Shown here: positions 22,828 to 33,640 of the stretch, in pieces
How the letters are laid out: each line of letters begins with the position of its first letter
Position numbering within the stretch: the stretch's first letter is position 1
From: Lunularia cruciata
Taxonomy: Eukaryota; Streptophyta; Marchantiopsida; Lunulariales; Lunulariaceae
Assembly: GCA_948567375.1 (NCBI GenBank)
Contig: OX419756.1
Location: 64,768,552 to 64,832,551, forward strand
Reading direction: 5' to 3'
DNA: 64,000 nucleotides
Made by a program: the position numbers and the translations under genes
The notes under the pieces: model-generated
The model's database searches: none
Told to the model about the DNA's origin: nothing
What the model saw: the letters and a program-made list of their open reading frames with translations, nothing else

Positions 22828-23748
22828 TGTAATATCAATAGCTAGATATATTATCTAGAGGTGAAAATTGATTTGGTAATATCTGAAAGATGTTAGGTAT
22901 GATGGGCTAGGTAGATCAGATAGAAGTGTCACCAAAAGAACACTTCTACCAATAGAGTAAGAGCCAAAATTAGCATAAAAATCTAATACCAATAGCTAGA
23001 TATATTATTTAGACGTGAAAATTGGCTTGGTAATATCTAGAAGGATGTTATAGAGAATGAACTAAGTAGATTAGATAAGAGGTATCACCAAGAGAGTACT
23101 TCTACTAATAGGGTCTGAGTCAAAAATAGTCAAAACTCCATAACCAATTTTGGAGGCCTAAACCAATGAATTAGGCCTTGAAAATGTGTTGGGCCAAAAT
23201 TTTCTTTCCCTAAGGAAAGAAAGAGTGTTCTCCTAATTTTCTTTCCCTAAAGATTCCCTTTAATCAAAGCTTGTTTAACCAACCAGACAGGACTAGAACC
23301 GTCATGTCATCCATGAACACAACTAATCTAAGTAGAACTCCATGCCATGTCACCTATCCATGCATCTGATCCAAGGGTGGAGATTCCTTTGAATCTCTTT
23401 GCTATATAATAAAGTCAAGGTGCTCCTTTGGGGCCTTAGGGGTGTTAAGTGTGAAGCTTGCATTTCTTCTCCTATGTTCCTCTTAAGATCTCTTATCCTT
23501 AGAAGATTATAGGTTAGTGCATGCCTGTGGGGTAGATGTCTTTGATGCAAAGAGACACTATTGTGTGAAGCTAGCCCTCACTTCAAGAGCAATTTAGAAT
23601 CTACTTGTAATAAAGTAATTGTTAATTTTCCCTTTTCTATAGTGCACCATAGAGGGTGACACTACACTCTTTTAAGAGTAGTTCATGCATAGGAGGTTAA
23701 ATAGAAAATAATAAAAAGATTTGACATTGTGACACTTCTCTTCATTTC
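22828..23748 (+). mobile_element. 3' LTR of element A
   Basis: It begins tgtaatatcaatagctagat directly after the polypurine tract. Candidate TATA box: tatataata at about 23403. The proposed end, near ttctagtca at about 23748, is chosen because the same terminal block (gtgacactt...ttctag) recurs near 50.55 kb. The start block recurs at 22986, 26054, 45303 and 45463 and, inverted, ends at 44052. The repeated start at 22986 suggests an internal duplication or nested copy. Confidence 0.7.
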
Positions 23749-25110
23749 TAGTCATTTTTTACCAGTATCATCAAGGGAATGACTTGTCCTAACCGATTTA
23801 CTAGCTTTTGGCCAACATTACATCACCATATGCACCAAGTAAATTATTACCATATGTTCTTTGTACTTTTCAGCAATAAAATCATTTATTATTCATAGGA
23901 CTAACATTGAAGGATTAGAAAATAGTCAATGGCACAAAGTATATTCAAGCATAAGTTTACTTTGTAAAGTAGATTTTAACTTGATGTTAGTGTATTTTGA
24001 CCCTAAATACATGTTGATATGACTTCTTTGTATCTTAGATTGAATATGAAGTTATTTCCTATTCTCTTATGTAAGAAAAATAGATGATTTCATTATATTT
24101 TCAAGTATAAATTAAAATTAAGTATGAAATTAATAAAATAATATAGAATCTAGAATTTTGATGCAAAGGTAAATAAATGGATCTCATCCACAATAAAGAA
24201 ATTCCATAAAGAAATTCCTTAAACAGATAGTACGTAGCTTTATTTATTTATTTAGATGTATTAAAATAAAGTAATTTTTTAAGATATGTAACTTATTAGC
24301 ATGGCAACACTTCTTGCTTTTATAATGATTTTGATTTAATATTTTAATTTTAATTTTAACTAATTTAATATTTTTTAATTTAAATTAATTTAATCTTTTA
24401 TAATTTAAATTAATTTAATATTTTAATTATAAGGCATATAAATAATAAGGAATCATTTATTCCATAATATATGTATCTATTTATTAAGAGAAAACATATA
24501 GCTATTAATGAGCATATAATTCAACTACTAATACTATCCTACACATAAATGAAATTTATTTTCTTGGAAAATGTACAATTGATGACCTTAGATTCAAACT
24601 ACATGATAATTTGGAATAAATAATCTTAAGTCTAAGTTAATAATTAAATATTTTCCTTAACTCTTACTTTATATTTTGATTGTTTTAAGGGATATTTACA
24701 CCTATTTTCTATGACATATCATAGAATGATATTGGCTAGCTTTTAAGGATTTGGAATCCAAATCCTTGATTAGACCTTTGGACTTCTTTATCCTTAATCA
24801 TCCCTTTGACAAGCATACCTTAAAAATTTGGATCTCAAATTGATGATTTTCTGTCCCCAAACTCTCAATGCTTAACCATAAAATTTTGCTTCTTGAGAGA
24901 TTTAGACATTTTTCTTTATGAAAATTTATACTTCAAATTTATTGTATTGAAATTGGAAACCCTATGTGATAAAGGTATAAGATTATGATTTAGGTAGAGT
25001 TTAGGGTAATTTCAATATGTTTAAAACCAGATCATAGTAGTGATCATTGTTGTGAAGTGGACCATTTTACTCATGGTAAAACCAATTTGATCAGGTTTGC
25101 ACATAGTTTC
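23749..25110. other. Very AT-rich intergenic sequence
   Basis: No gene recognised. From about 24.05 to 24.70 kb the sequence is extremely AT-rich with repeated ttaattt and aatttaatat motifs. Nothing suggests a coding or RNA gene. Confidence 0.4.
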
Positions 25111-25480
25111 TCAAAGTTTTTGTGGTGTATGTTGAGGTGATACTTTTGAGCTAGGTTTTACCTTTGGCCTAGAGTAGTTCTTCTTTGAAGAGCTTTTTGA
25201 TGTAGATTTTGGTGCTAATATCTCCATGATTAATGGTTCAGATGGTGCATGCTTTATCTCATTGGAAGCATCTTCTTGAGGGGTTTCCAAATATACTAAA
25301 ATAGAGGTGTTTAGAGGCAAGGAAGACACATTTTGGTATGGAATAAAGTTCTTCCTAAAGGATGTTTTTGGCACATACTTTGAAGCTAATATCTCCATGA
25401 TCATGGGTCCATATAGAACGCGTTGTATCTCATCAAAAATATCTTCTCAAGTGGTTTTTATAAACACAAGAATCATAGTG
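25111..25480 (-). pseudogene. Tandem-repeat protein fragment of unknown function
   Basis: The minus-strand frame contains two, and a degraded third, copies of a unit of about 55 residues: an EIKHAP or EIQRVLY segment, then LIMEILAPKS or MIMEILASKY, a Lys/Ser-rich stretch, then SILVYLETPQEDASN. A related single copy (DTSNKIKHTPFGPIIMNIS) is encoded on the minus strand at 44860-45156. The repeated unit with conserved residues implies a once-coding sequence. I recognise no family. Stops lie between the units. Confidence 0.35.
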
Positions 25481-26053
25481 TTTATAAGTATGTAGTGAAA
25501 GTTACAACCATCTGAAGACACCTTTTGCCCAAAACACATCTTTGGCTTGGAACTCACTTTTGGGTTTGTACATTTGAGAATGACACCTTTGGGATGACAC
25601 TTTTAGGTTGAAATCTATGGCTTGACACATTTGTCTATCACTCAACACAAACCAAAGTTTGGATGCAAGTTGGGGTGGATATCAAGTGGTTACATGTCTA
25701 CTTGTTCTTTATCATGGGTCTAGACAAGACTACTGACATTGACATATGAAGAGAAGGTTGAGTTCTTGATTGATCAATTTACAAGGATAGAAGGAGAGGG
25801 GTTTGAAGGAGTGTGATGGATAAAATGATCAATGTGGATCGATTTGGGAGAACGATTTGAGGATTTTAAGGAAGAGGGTTTGAAGAGCAAGAAGATCTCA
25901 ATTGATTGGATGGGAGGAGGATTGGAGAAAGTGGATTTTGACAACAACAAAAAGGATCTTTATCAACATATAAAGGAAGAAAAGAGGATTTCCATGGGTT
26001 ATTTTTATTGACAAGGAAAAGAGGAAGGTTCTCATGAGCAAACTCTAACTAGT
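25481..26053. repeat. Segment duplicated at 44.7-45.3 and 46.05-46.29 kb
   Basis: The stretch shares ordered blocks with the 45-46 kb region: gatcaa-t-acaaggatagaagga, atgatcaa, gattggatgg, gtggattttga, and gaaggttctcatgag. In the second locus an LTR of family A (45303-46045) splits the sequence between gattgaaaa and atgatcaaag. The present locus keeps the uninterrupted state. Confidence 0.65.
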
Positions 26054-26152
26054 TTATGTAATACCATTAGCTAGATAGATTATCTAGAGGTGAAAATTGG
26101 TACGGTAATATTTGTAGGGATTTCAAGTCTAAGTAGATCAAGTAGAGGTGTA
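26054..26152 (+). mobile_element. LTR-A start fragment
   Basis: About 100 bases beginning with tgtaataccattagctagat match the first part of the element A LTR (tatctagaggtgaaaattgg, ggtaatat, gtagatca). The match then stops, so this is a truncated LTR. Confidence 0.65.
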
Positions 26153-28230
26153 TTGTCATACCATTTGTAGTGTCACATCTAGATTGCTTGGACACTAGAG
26201 TTGTAGTGATAGTAGTTAGAGTTATTTCAATAGTTTCTCAAAGACTACTTTCGGACGATCAGATTTTGTGTTCTAGGTACTGACTTCATGGTGAGACCCA
26301 CCGTCACTTTGCACTATTTGCACCATCAAGTGTGTTGTCAACGGGACCATTAGGGTTTCAGACCTAGCTCAAGTCCAGGGGTATACTTTCAAAGTGCAAC
26401 TCTAGAGAGCTCACTTCTCCGATGTTGAGTCTTTGAGTTCTTGACTATGGTGGATAGAGGCCGGTGAGCTTCACTTAGGTTCTCTTAGCTAGAATAGATG
26501 TGGCTTGATTGTAATCAGTGCCCAATTGTTGGCAGTTTATAGAGTGACAGATGAAGTACTGATCTGAGTTGAGTGGATTCAAGAGTTGTAAACAATCTAA
26601 TTACATCAAAGAAGTGAAATTAGTGAGAAATCGAGTGTAGAAACTTTGAGTGTTGGTGGTATTTCCAAGCTCGGTAGATCGTTGGTAGCTCAATTGAAGT
26701 TCACTTTTTCCATGGTGTGTAGAAGCTTGTTGCTTGATGGAGATTTGGCAATAAGGCATACGGTGTGCGGAAGTGCTAGCTAATTTTTTAGCATAAAAGG
26801 AGCAAATTTGGACTAGTGATTGGGACTTTGAGCTCAGGAGGTGAAGGCATGACCAATTTGTTGCAAGTTGGGCTCAGAAAGTAAAATTGAAGGTAGACTT
26901 GTAAAGCTATTCTTGTGAATTTGTGATTTGGAGAAACCCGTGTTTTCAATTTGGCTCGAGTGAAGAGTTAGCGGGGGATTTGGCGGTCAGCCAACTTTAG
27001 GGTTTATGTCAGATTTTAGGTCAGATTTTGGTTGGATTTTACATCAGATTTTGGCCAGATTCTCAGGAATTTTGCTAGTTGGCCAGATTTGGAGGAGTCT
27101 TGCCAAGTTGGAGGAGTTTTGCCAGATTTTAGAGGAGGTTCAAAGTGGCAAAAAGAAAGTCTTCATTTGGCTAAATTTTGGCATTTAGAGGCTTTGAGGC
27201 ATAGGGATGTGGGCTACGAGAGGTTACAAAAGCCTAGAAGGGCCAATAAGCCAACTTGTTGGCGTGAGGCTAGCTAGTTTAAAGTAGATCTTGGTCATTG
27301 GTTGGCAAAATCTGCCCGTCTTGCTAGATTGTGAGCAATAGTGTTTGACCCCTAGATCTCTTGTTCCTAGATTGGTGCTCTAGCCAACTGGTCCACCCTC
27401 ACTTGTTGTCCTAGTGACTGTGCCACTTGTAGCTTTGGCTATGAGAGGCAATTTGATCCCATTCTTGGTGATCCTGGTAGCTTAGGACTTAGATACAATC
27501 TTCTCTTATATCAAATGCCAAATTATGGCAAAGTCAGTCCTGTGTTGTTTTATGAGATGGAGAGTTTTCATTTAGATTTCTTGTGATTGGATCCCCTCTA
27601 TTCTTTGCTTTCTGCTTGTGCACCACGTTTGTGTGAGGTGCCCTAACTTTTGAGTGTTGGTGCTCTAGTGTCCTCTTGGTAGTGAGACTGGGGTGTCCTA
27701 GACTACCTTTGTTTCTCTCCGGTGAGGCAAGAAGTGATGACCTACAGACCGTGAGAGTGTGTGTTGTGATGGCAGGTTATAGGTTTCCCTTTCCCCTAGT
27801 ATAGTTATCTCAATCAAAGTTACATTAGTGGATGGTGCTTAATTGGTATTGGCACTTGGTGGTGTTGGCACTTGTAGTTGCAACTTGCGGTTGCGACTTG
27901 CGGTTGTAGTTTGCAGTTGCGGTTACTTTGTCACTATGGAGTTCTTTGGAGATTGTAGAGGAGATAGCCTTGCAGTACGTAGTGGGTTTACTCGAAGTGG
28001 TTCTTGGTATCAGCTTGTATCTTGAGTCCTAGTGAGGGAGGAGATTGACTCTAAGTTGGAGTTTGACACAAGAGTTGATTCAGTTGAGAGTGCACTTGGT
28101 GTGTCCGCACCGTTGTTGTGGGACATGGATGAGATTTATGGAGCCTCCAAAGGCCCTAGGCATTACTCTAGTATAGTGAGTACTATTGAGTTGGATAACT
28201 TCATCTAAGAGTTAGATAGTTGGTGTGATC
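26153..28230 (+). mobile_element. Possible 5' LTR/leader of element C
   Basis: Gene-free sequence leading into gag of element C. A tggtatcag motif at 28005-28013 resembles the primer-binding site complementary to initiator-Met tRNA that is used by many plant LTR elements, though the match fades after nine bases. No second LTR copy exists in the window to confirm the boundaries. Open frames here (such as 27006-27277) are simple-composition shadows. Confidence 0.35.
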
Positions 28231-29310
28231 TGCAGTAGATGCGGAACCCAACTTTGTTTACACCCTTCATGGTATGGAAGGGGTTGTTTCAGCATCTGGA
28301 GGGTCTACCGATGGATGACTACCATGAGTTAAGGAGAGCTCATTTGGAGGAGATCGAGTTATGGAGATAGTATTGGTCTCCAAATTATGTCTCTATCACT
28401 TCAGGTTTGGTGGCCAAGAGTAGATTGGCCATACCTATGAGTTCTAGCTTGAGTAGTGTTAGTAGAGCTAGTAGAGGTGCACTAGCTAGAGATAGTGCGA
28501 CTACAAGTGGAGGTACCAATGCAACAGGTGATGTGGTATCGAGGTTTAACCCCATGGTGGAGTTCTTCCAGTGTTTGAGGCAAAACTACTAGGGAGTGCG
28601 GATTGACAAGCTAAGGAGCTTGCAAGAGTTCCAGCGGAAGGCTAGAGAGAGCCTACATGAGGCATACAATCGCATGAGGTGGCTGATCAATTTCACTCAC
28701 GGAAGTCTAGTTTTGGTATGGGATACTGGATAGGGAGTTGCGATGTAGAGTTCATGATGATACTTAGTTATAGGCTTCTGGCCTACTATGGCAGTGGTCT
28801 TTGGTTTGGTTGAGCATATTGAGCTCAACATGGTGGAGGAGAGAGTGGTGACATCTAGATTTGGTAAGGAGACCTCATCCAGAGGTGTGATTTCTTCTAG
28901 AGTGCAGTAGAGTGCACCATGCCCAGTTGGTTTTTGAGGACAACCTAGATCCTATGGAGCAAGTGGAGGGCCTAGTGGAGTTAGACCCTTACCTTCATTT
29001 TTGGGTCAGCAGCAGCCAATGAGTGGTGGTGTTGCTTGTTGGACTTGTGGTGGACCTCACCATCGGAGAGAGTGTACTCAAGGTAGTAGACCTGATACTT
29101 GAGGTGCATCACAGCCAGCATAGAGACAATGTGAGCATTGCCAAAGATTTGGTCACACTAGTGACCAATGTTTTGACCTACATTCGGAGTTACAGAGTGG
29201 TAGGGCTATTATGGCAGGTAGTAGAGGAGCTCTAGTTCATGGAGGATGACGTGGTAGAGGTGGTGGTAGAAGATCTACACCTAGTAAGGTGCAGTACCTG
29301 CCCTTACTTC
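28231..29310 (+). pseudogene. Element C gag with two zinc knuckles
   Basis: The frame from about 28240 shows a capsid-like region (FNPMVEFFQCLRQNY, SLQEFQRKARESLHEAYNRM), then a Gly/Ser-rich spacer. Two CCHC-type knuckles follow: CWTCGGPHHRREC near 29035 and CEHCQRFGHTSDQC near 29130, and then a Gly/Arg-rich tail. Gag would form the particle and bind element RNA. Frames are broken by stops (for example at about 28590 and 28918) and by small shifts. Confidence 0.75.
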
Positions 29311-30050
29311 TGATACAACTATGGCTACTCGGTTTGAGCAATTGGAGCAAAGATTAGCTAGTATGGCCATTGCTCAGAGGAGATCAGATTTGGGTGTTGA
29401 GGCTTCCACCTCATATGTTGGTGATAGAGATGCTTTGGACTTCATGTGCGGAGCAGCATAGGTGGATGCATCTGCAGCAATGACTAGGAGTGCAGTATGT
29501 GCTCTAGAGCCTAGAGGAGCATCAATGGAGTTGGACCCACAGAGTGGAAAGGTTGGGAGACAAGTCAGACTTCCCCAGTCTTTCATACTATTTGAGGCAT
29601 TGCGATGACATTTATGGCTCCTAGATGTCCCAATGAAGGTGTGGTAGGTGGTGATGGAGTGCATGATGGACTACTTGCTAGTCAACCACCTACTACTACA
29701 CAAACCAAGTCTAGTATAATGTTGAGGGCGGCGGCTTAGCTGATTTTGCAACGTCCTTTGTTTTTTGCCAATGACATGTCTACATTGGGAGTTGACCCAG
29801 CCTTAGTGTTCCGGTTGTCTGCCACTTTGTGTGAGAGTAAGGATGATGCGATTCCTACTACTAGAGCAAAGGTGGTTGATAGTAGAGCTAACTTGGTTGA
29901 GGAGCATGGGATCCATTCTGCGACCAATGGTTTATGGAAAGTAGCAACGGCTAGACTGGAGGAGTTGCCAGCTAGACCAACCTTTGAGAGAGTATGGTTC
30001 ACACCTGGTGTTGTCCTATTGGATAACTAGGGGGATTTTCTGTTTGGTGG
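29311..30050 (+). pseudogene. Element C gag-protease spacer
   Basis: Two open stretches on the plus strand (around 29310-29690 and 29746-30030) lie between the Gly/Arg-rich gag tail and the protease. They show no named motif. Their place, orientation and composition fit the spacer of the same polyprotein. The minus-strand frames here are shadows. Confidence 0.4.
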
Positions 30051-30360
30051 GACCTTCAAGGAAGGTCTATACACCACAGAGATTCTTGTTAGACTCTGGT
30101 GTGTAACCCCTTATGTTGGGGAAGGATGCAATTGTTGGTCTGAAGTTATGAAAGACCAATGTGGAGAGGTGTCCATTTTAGATCTAGATATCTCTAGGTG
30201 GTGGTTCAACATAGTACATCACACGTGGGGAGTTTGTTGACCAAGTTCAGTCAAATAGACAGCCTCCTATAGACCAGGTTGGCAGTCTGGTGAGGGACAA
30301 GTATATTACCTACCAATACGCTTCAATAGTGGCAATCTTGGCTCACTACAGTTTGGGACC
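30051..30360 (+). pseudogene. Element C aspartic protease
   Basis: The frame near 30068-30130 encodes RFLLDSGV, a stop, then PLMLGKDAIVGLKL. LLDSG (30086-30100) is the catalytic Asp motif of retropepsins, which cleave the polyprotein. This frame differs from that of the downstream methyltransferase, so a frameshift lies between about 30330 and 30580. Confidence 0.65.
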
Positions 30361-30579
30361 ATGGCAGTATCAGTTTTACCTTTTAGTGGTGTAGTTACTT
30401 GGCCTGGTGACTTTTTGGAGGAGAACATCCATGTAGAGGACACTCTAGTACCACAGGAGATCACTTGGATTTGGAGTACAAGTGGGATTGTTTCATCCAC
30501 CTTGGATGTTCCATTGTGGAGTTCAGAGGAGGTGTTGCAGCAGCATGTAGATCAGTTGGTGCAACAAGCTTGGAGTGGA

Positions 30580-31690
30580 GCCTTTGTACCATCCAGAGAT
30601 GAGTGTAAGGATGAGCCTCCAGATTTGATTACTTTGACACCTCTAGATACCACACTCATTGCTTGGCAGTATCCAATAGAGGGGATATGTCTATTGGAGT
30701 TGTTTGGTGGGATTAGCACCAGACTAGTTGTGGTATTACAAGTGGGTATACAAGTACAGAGGTACTTGTATGTAGAGAGAGATAAGACTGTTAGGCAAGT
30801 CTCTCTACATCATGTGGCACACTTGGTCTATCAATATCCAAAGTTATTACCAATGTCAGCAGTTAGAGGTTACCAAAAGGCCCTACCAACAGACATTTCC
30901 TTACTAGGGAGGCATGATCTAGAGAGATATGGACCTATTCACTTGGTGATTTCTGGATGGCCATGTTAGAGACATACATGTGCTGGCCAAGGTTTGGGTC
31001 TTTAGGATCCTTGTTCTGGTGTGTTTTGGGAGATGTTACAAATACTACAATATCTCCAAGTTCATCAATCCGTTCCTCCAACTTACTTTTTGGAGAACGT
31101 TCCTTTGATGGGTGATTCTTGCACTAGAGTGGTGGCAAGTACACATCAGGTCCATTCTTGGATGGGACCTATTGTATTGTTAGATACAACCAGAGTGGAA
31201 TCATGGGCTCATTGTCTTTGTCTTTGGTGGACAAACCTCTTACCCAGAGAGGTTCTATAGCATGCTTATGATGGGATTCAACAACTTGACCATATCCTTG
31301 TTGATGATATCTTGGATGTTGGGCGTCAATCTCAAACAATGGTAGTGGTTGATAGGTCACCTATGGCAATGGCAAACCTAGTTGGACAGCCTAGAGCCGC
31401 ATTTCTCACACTCATGAGTTTCCCAAGCTCTCATGCTTTTCAAGAGAGAGGACCTCGACTTGTTTGGGACTCATAATTACAACAGTTGGTAGAGCCCAAT
31501 GCTAATGAGAGAGAGTAGGCAATGGTATTTTTCACCGGTATTATCACTATCCTAGCAATGTCAAAGGCATCCAAGCGTCAAGTGTTAGGTCAAGCTATAG
31601 ACTTGAATTGTTTGACCTGGATTGTGAGCCTCAGCTTGGCAAAGCAGCGTAGGATGCGCTTCATAGGGCATAACCACTCGGACACTTGTG
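30580..31690 (+). pseudogene. Retroelement-encoded cytosine-5 DNA methyltransferase (DNMT3-like)
   Basis: One plus-strand frame holds the ordered catalytic motifs of C5-cytosine methyltransferases. Motif I is LLELFGGIST (30691-30720), the S-adenosylmethionine site. A VERDK acidic motif follows (about 30770). Motif IV is the GWPC catalytic loop (Cys at 30964-30966). Motif VI is LENV (31090-31101). A motif VIII-like SWAH.L.LWWTN lies at 31201-31236, motif IX-like ERE.AM near 31507, and motif X RQVLGQAIDLNCLTWIVSL near 31579-31635. Canonical order excludes the rearranged DRM class; the AH...W.N.LP block is closest to DNMT3. The enzyme would methylate cytosine C5 in DNA. The frame is unbroken by indels but has stops at 30967, 31003, 31258, 31474 and 31516, all TAG or TAA. 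Two motif VIII positions where DNMT3 has Arg read Cys (TGT at 31213 and 31219). Inactive now. Confidence 0.85.
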
Positions 31691-32250
31691 AGCCCTATAC
31701 CTATTGAGACTATTCAGGCATATATTGGGGGCAATGGACCAAGTGGGCATGGTATTCTTGGGACACAGCCATTAGCTACTAGGGAGAGTGGTCTACTTGG
31801 AGTCCATCTAGGTGAGCGTGGACTACTTGGATTACACCCTTGGTCCACTTGGGATGCAGCTAGAGGATGTATGGAGCTTGTAGCCAAAGTAGAGGGAGTT
31901 TTTCACAACAAGGTTGGGACCTTTAGTGGTTGGGGGCATGATACTATTGCTCCCAAGGGTCCAGTGTAGCAGCTAGTCAGTAAGTCTTCCACTCCTACTA
32001 TAGTTACAGAGGATACTTGGAGCTAGATCTTGGATCCAAGCTTATTGGGGAGGAAAGACAAAGGGTTTGGAGGTTCTTGAGGAGCCACACAAGTTGTTTT
32101 ACTTTCATTATGAAGGATTTGGGTGCTCTAAAGGGACCTGGTATACGGATTGATCTAACTAGCAATACGCTAGTTTTCCGACGTCCTCATTGATATAGTG
32201 AGAGAGAGAACATTGATTTAGAGCCAAAGTAGTGACCTTTTTGAGGCTAG
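31691..32250 (+). pseudogene. Element C methyltransferase-RT linker
   Basis: The frame from 31688 (PSGHGILGTQPLATRESG, then LGLHPWSTWDAARGCMEL) is shifted by one relative to the methyltransferase and leads toward RT. It has no recognised domain. At about 32090-32160 sequence resembling a polyprotein segment before RT is heavily stopped. Confidence 0.4.
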
Positions 32251-32850
32251 TTTGGTGGAGATTTCACATGGAGAGTATGCATCAACAACAGTGATGCCAA
32301 CCAAGAAGGATATGCATGGCACCTACACAGATAGGAAAATGTGTGTAGATTACCGTCCTATCAATCAACAGACCAGGGCTGATTGGTATGCCATGCCTAC
32401 AATGGAGGAGATTTTTGATGCAATTGGGCATGCAAAGGTCTTCAATACTTTGGATCTTTGAGCAAGATATCACCCGTTGCCAATAAGGGAGGAGGATAAG
32501 TCCAAGACATCATTTTGGGCTATTAATCCTCACGGCAAGGATGTGTTATATCAATGGAGGTTCTTACCATTTGGGTTAAAGAATGCTTTTGCTAAGTTCC
32601 AAAGGGTCATAGATAGGATCCTAGATGGATTGGATTTTTCTCGATGCAATATTGATGACATTTTGGTATATAGCAATACTGTGGAGGAGCATGAGAGACA
32701 ATTGTTGGAGGTGTTTGAGAGGTTGAGATCTCATGGACTCAAATTACATCCTGGGAAGTGTAAGTTCTTCCACTAGTAGGTTGAGTATTTGGGTCACACT
32801 ATCTACCCCAAAGGACTTGGTGTTCAGTAGACCATGATGGAGGCTATTCC
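32251..32850 (+). pseudogene. Element C reverse transcriptase
   Basis: The fingers region reads RKMCVDYRPINQQT (about 32335) and then VFNTLDL. A TGA stop lies at 32459, and the same frame continues with INPHGKDVLYQWRFLPFGLK and CNIDDILVYS. The catalytic Asp pair is at 32654-32659; the residue before IDD is Asn where Tyr is usual. LKLHPGKCKFFH and VEYLGHTIYPKGLGVQ follow. It is a Ty3/gypsy RT. The frame is open apart from the single stop up to about 32776. Confidence 0.9.
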
Positions 32851-33470
32851 ATGTATTCCTTGGCCTACGGATGTGAGCACAGAGCAAGCATTCCTTGGGT
32901 GTGGTTGGCAAACCTCTATCGCCGCTATGTTAGAGGATTTAGTGCCATTGCCAAGGCCTTGACAAAGCTAACCAAGCTTACACATGAGTGGTGTTGGGGA
33001 GATGAGCATGAGAGAGATTTTGTAGAGCTCAAGGAGAGGCTGACACCTGCTCTTATTTTGAGGAGACCGATCAGAGGATGACCATTTCAAGTTCATACTC
33101 ATTGGAGTATGTTGGAGCTTGGAGCGGTGCTCACCCAACATGATGATGAGGGGAAGGAGTTTGTGGTGGCCTATGCTAGTCACTCCAACAATTCAGCAAA
33201 GGCAAAGTATATTTCATATGAGGGAGAGTTCTTGGCAATAGTTTGGGTAGTAGCTCATTTCCAATGTTACCAATTTGGTAACCCCTTCACTCTCATCACT
33301 TATCATTAGCCATTGAAGTGGTTGATGGAGTCCAATAAGCTTTCAAGGAAGCTTGCATGATGGGTTCTGATTTTACAAGAGTATGATTTCATGGTTGTTC
33401 ACAAACCTAGAGTGGTGAACCGTGATGCAGATGGGTTGAGTAGAAACCCATGTCCCAGCCAGTAAGATCA
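32851..33470 (+). pseudogene. Element C connection domain and RNase H
   Basis: After a frameshift near 32850 the frame encodes NLYRRYVRGFSAIAKALTKL, LKERLTPALILRRPIRG, and then, near 33095-33310, LGAVLTQHDDEGKEFVVAYA, YEGEFLAIVWVVAHF and FTLITYH. This is the RNase H fold order. Two positions normally occupied by catalytic Asp read His (HTHWS, about 33096) and Tyr (ITYH, about 33300), so activity would be lost even without the stops. The end is DGLSRNPCPSQ at about 33460. Confidence 0.85.
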
Positions 33471-33640
33471 AACCAGAGCATGTTGGCATGGTGAGACAGA
33501 TGAGGAGATGGTGCCAAGTTGGCATGCATTGGCCTTTCTGTGTATATTTCCAGAGGCTTTGGTGGTATCTCTCTCAGCGCATACAAGAGGAGTTATTGAG
33601 GTCATAGATCCATCTAAGCCAAGGTAGACCCAGAATGATA
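33471..33640. other. Junction between elements C and B
   Basis: The plus-strand frame continues briefly (EEMVPSWHALAFLC near 33510), typical of the stretch before integrase, and then ends. The minus-strand protease of element B begins at about 33640. Confidence 0.5.

Larger units (their letters stand above)
18301..23748 (+). mobile_element. Ty3/gypsy retrotransposon A (degenerate)
   Basis: The order gag, zinc knuckle, protease-RT linker, reverse transcriptase, RNase H, integrase, polypurine tract and 3' LTR on the plus strand is diagnostic of a Ty3/gypsy element. The 5' LTR and primer-binding site are not found. Many in-frame TAG, TAA and TGA stops and several frameshifts show that it is long dead. 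The 3' LTR family recurs at 26.05, 43.2 (inverted), 45.3 and partly at about 50.4 kb. Confidence 0.9.
28231..33470 (+). mobile_element. Ty3/gypsy retrotransposon C carrying a DNA methyltransferase
   Basis: Plus-strand order: gag with two zinc knuckles, aspartic protease, cytosine-5 DNA methyltransferase, linker, reverse transcriptase, RNase H. The RT and RNase H identify it as Ty3/gypsy. Integrase is absent: shortly after the RNase H end (SRNPCPSQ, about 33450) the sequence runs into element B in opposite orientation. The element is dead, with stops and frameshifts, but every domain can be placed. The methyltransferase is the unusual part; see its own entry. Confidence 0.88.

Noticed and set aside
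27006-27277. Overlapping open frames with Phe/Gln-rich and Arg-rich products
   Set aside because: Two shifted readings of a repeated cagattttgg-type sequence; composition artefact within the possible leader of element C.
30580-31690. Possibility that the methyltransferase frame is a host gene captured by chance nesting
   Set aside because: It is collinear and same-strand with gag and protease upstream and RT downstream, and has no introns or element ends at its borders; nesting remains possible but is less likely.
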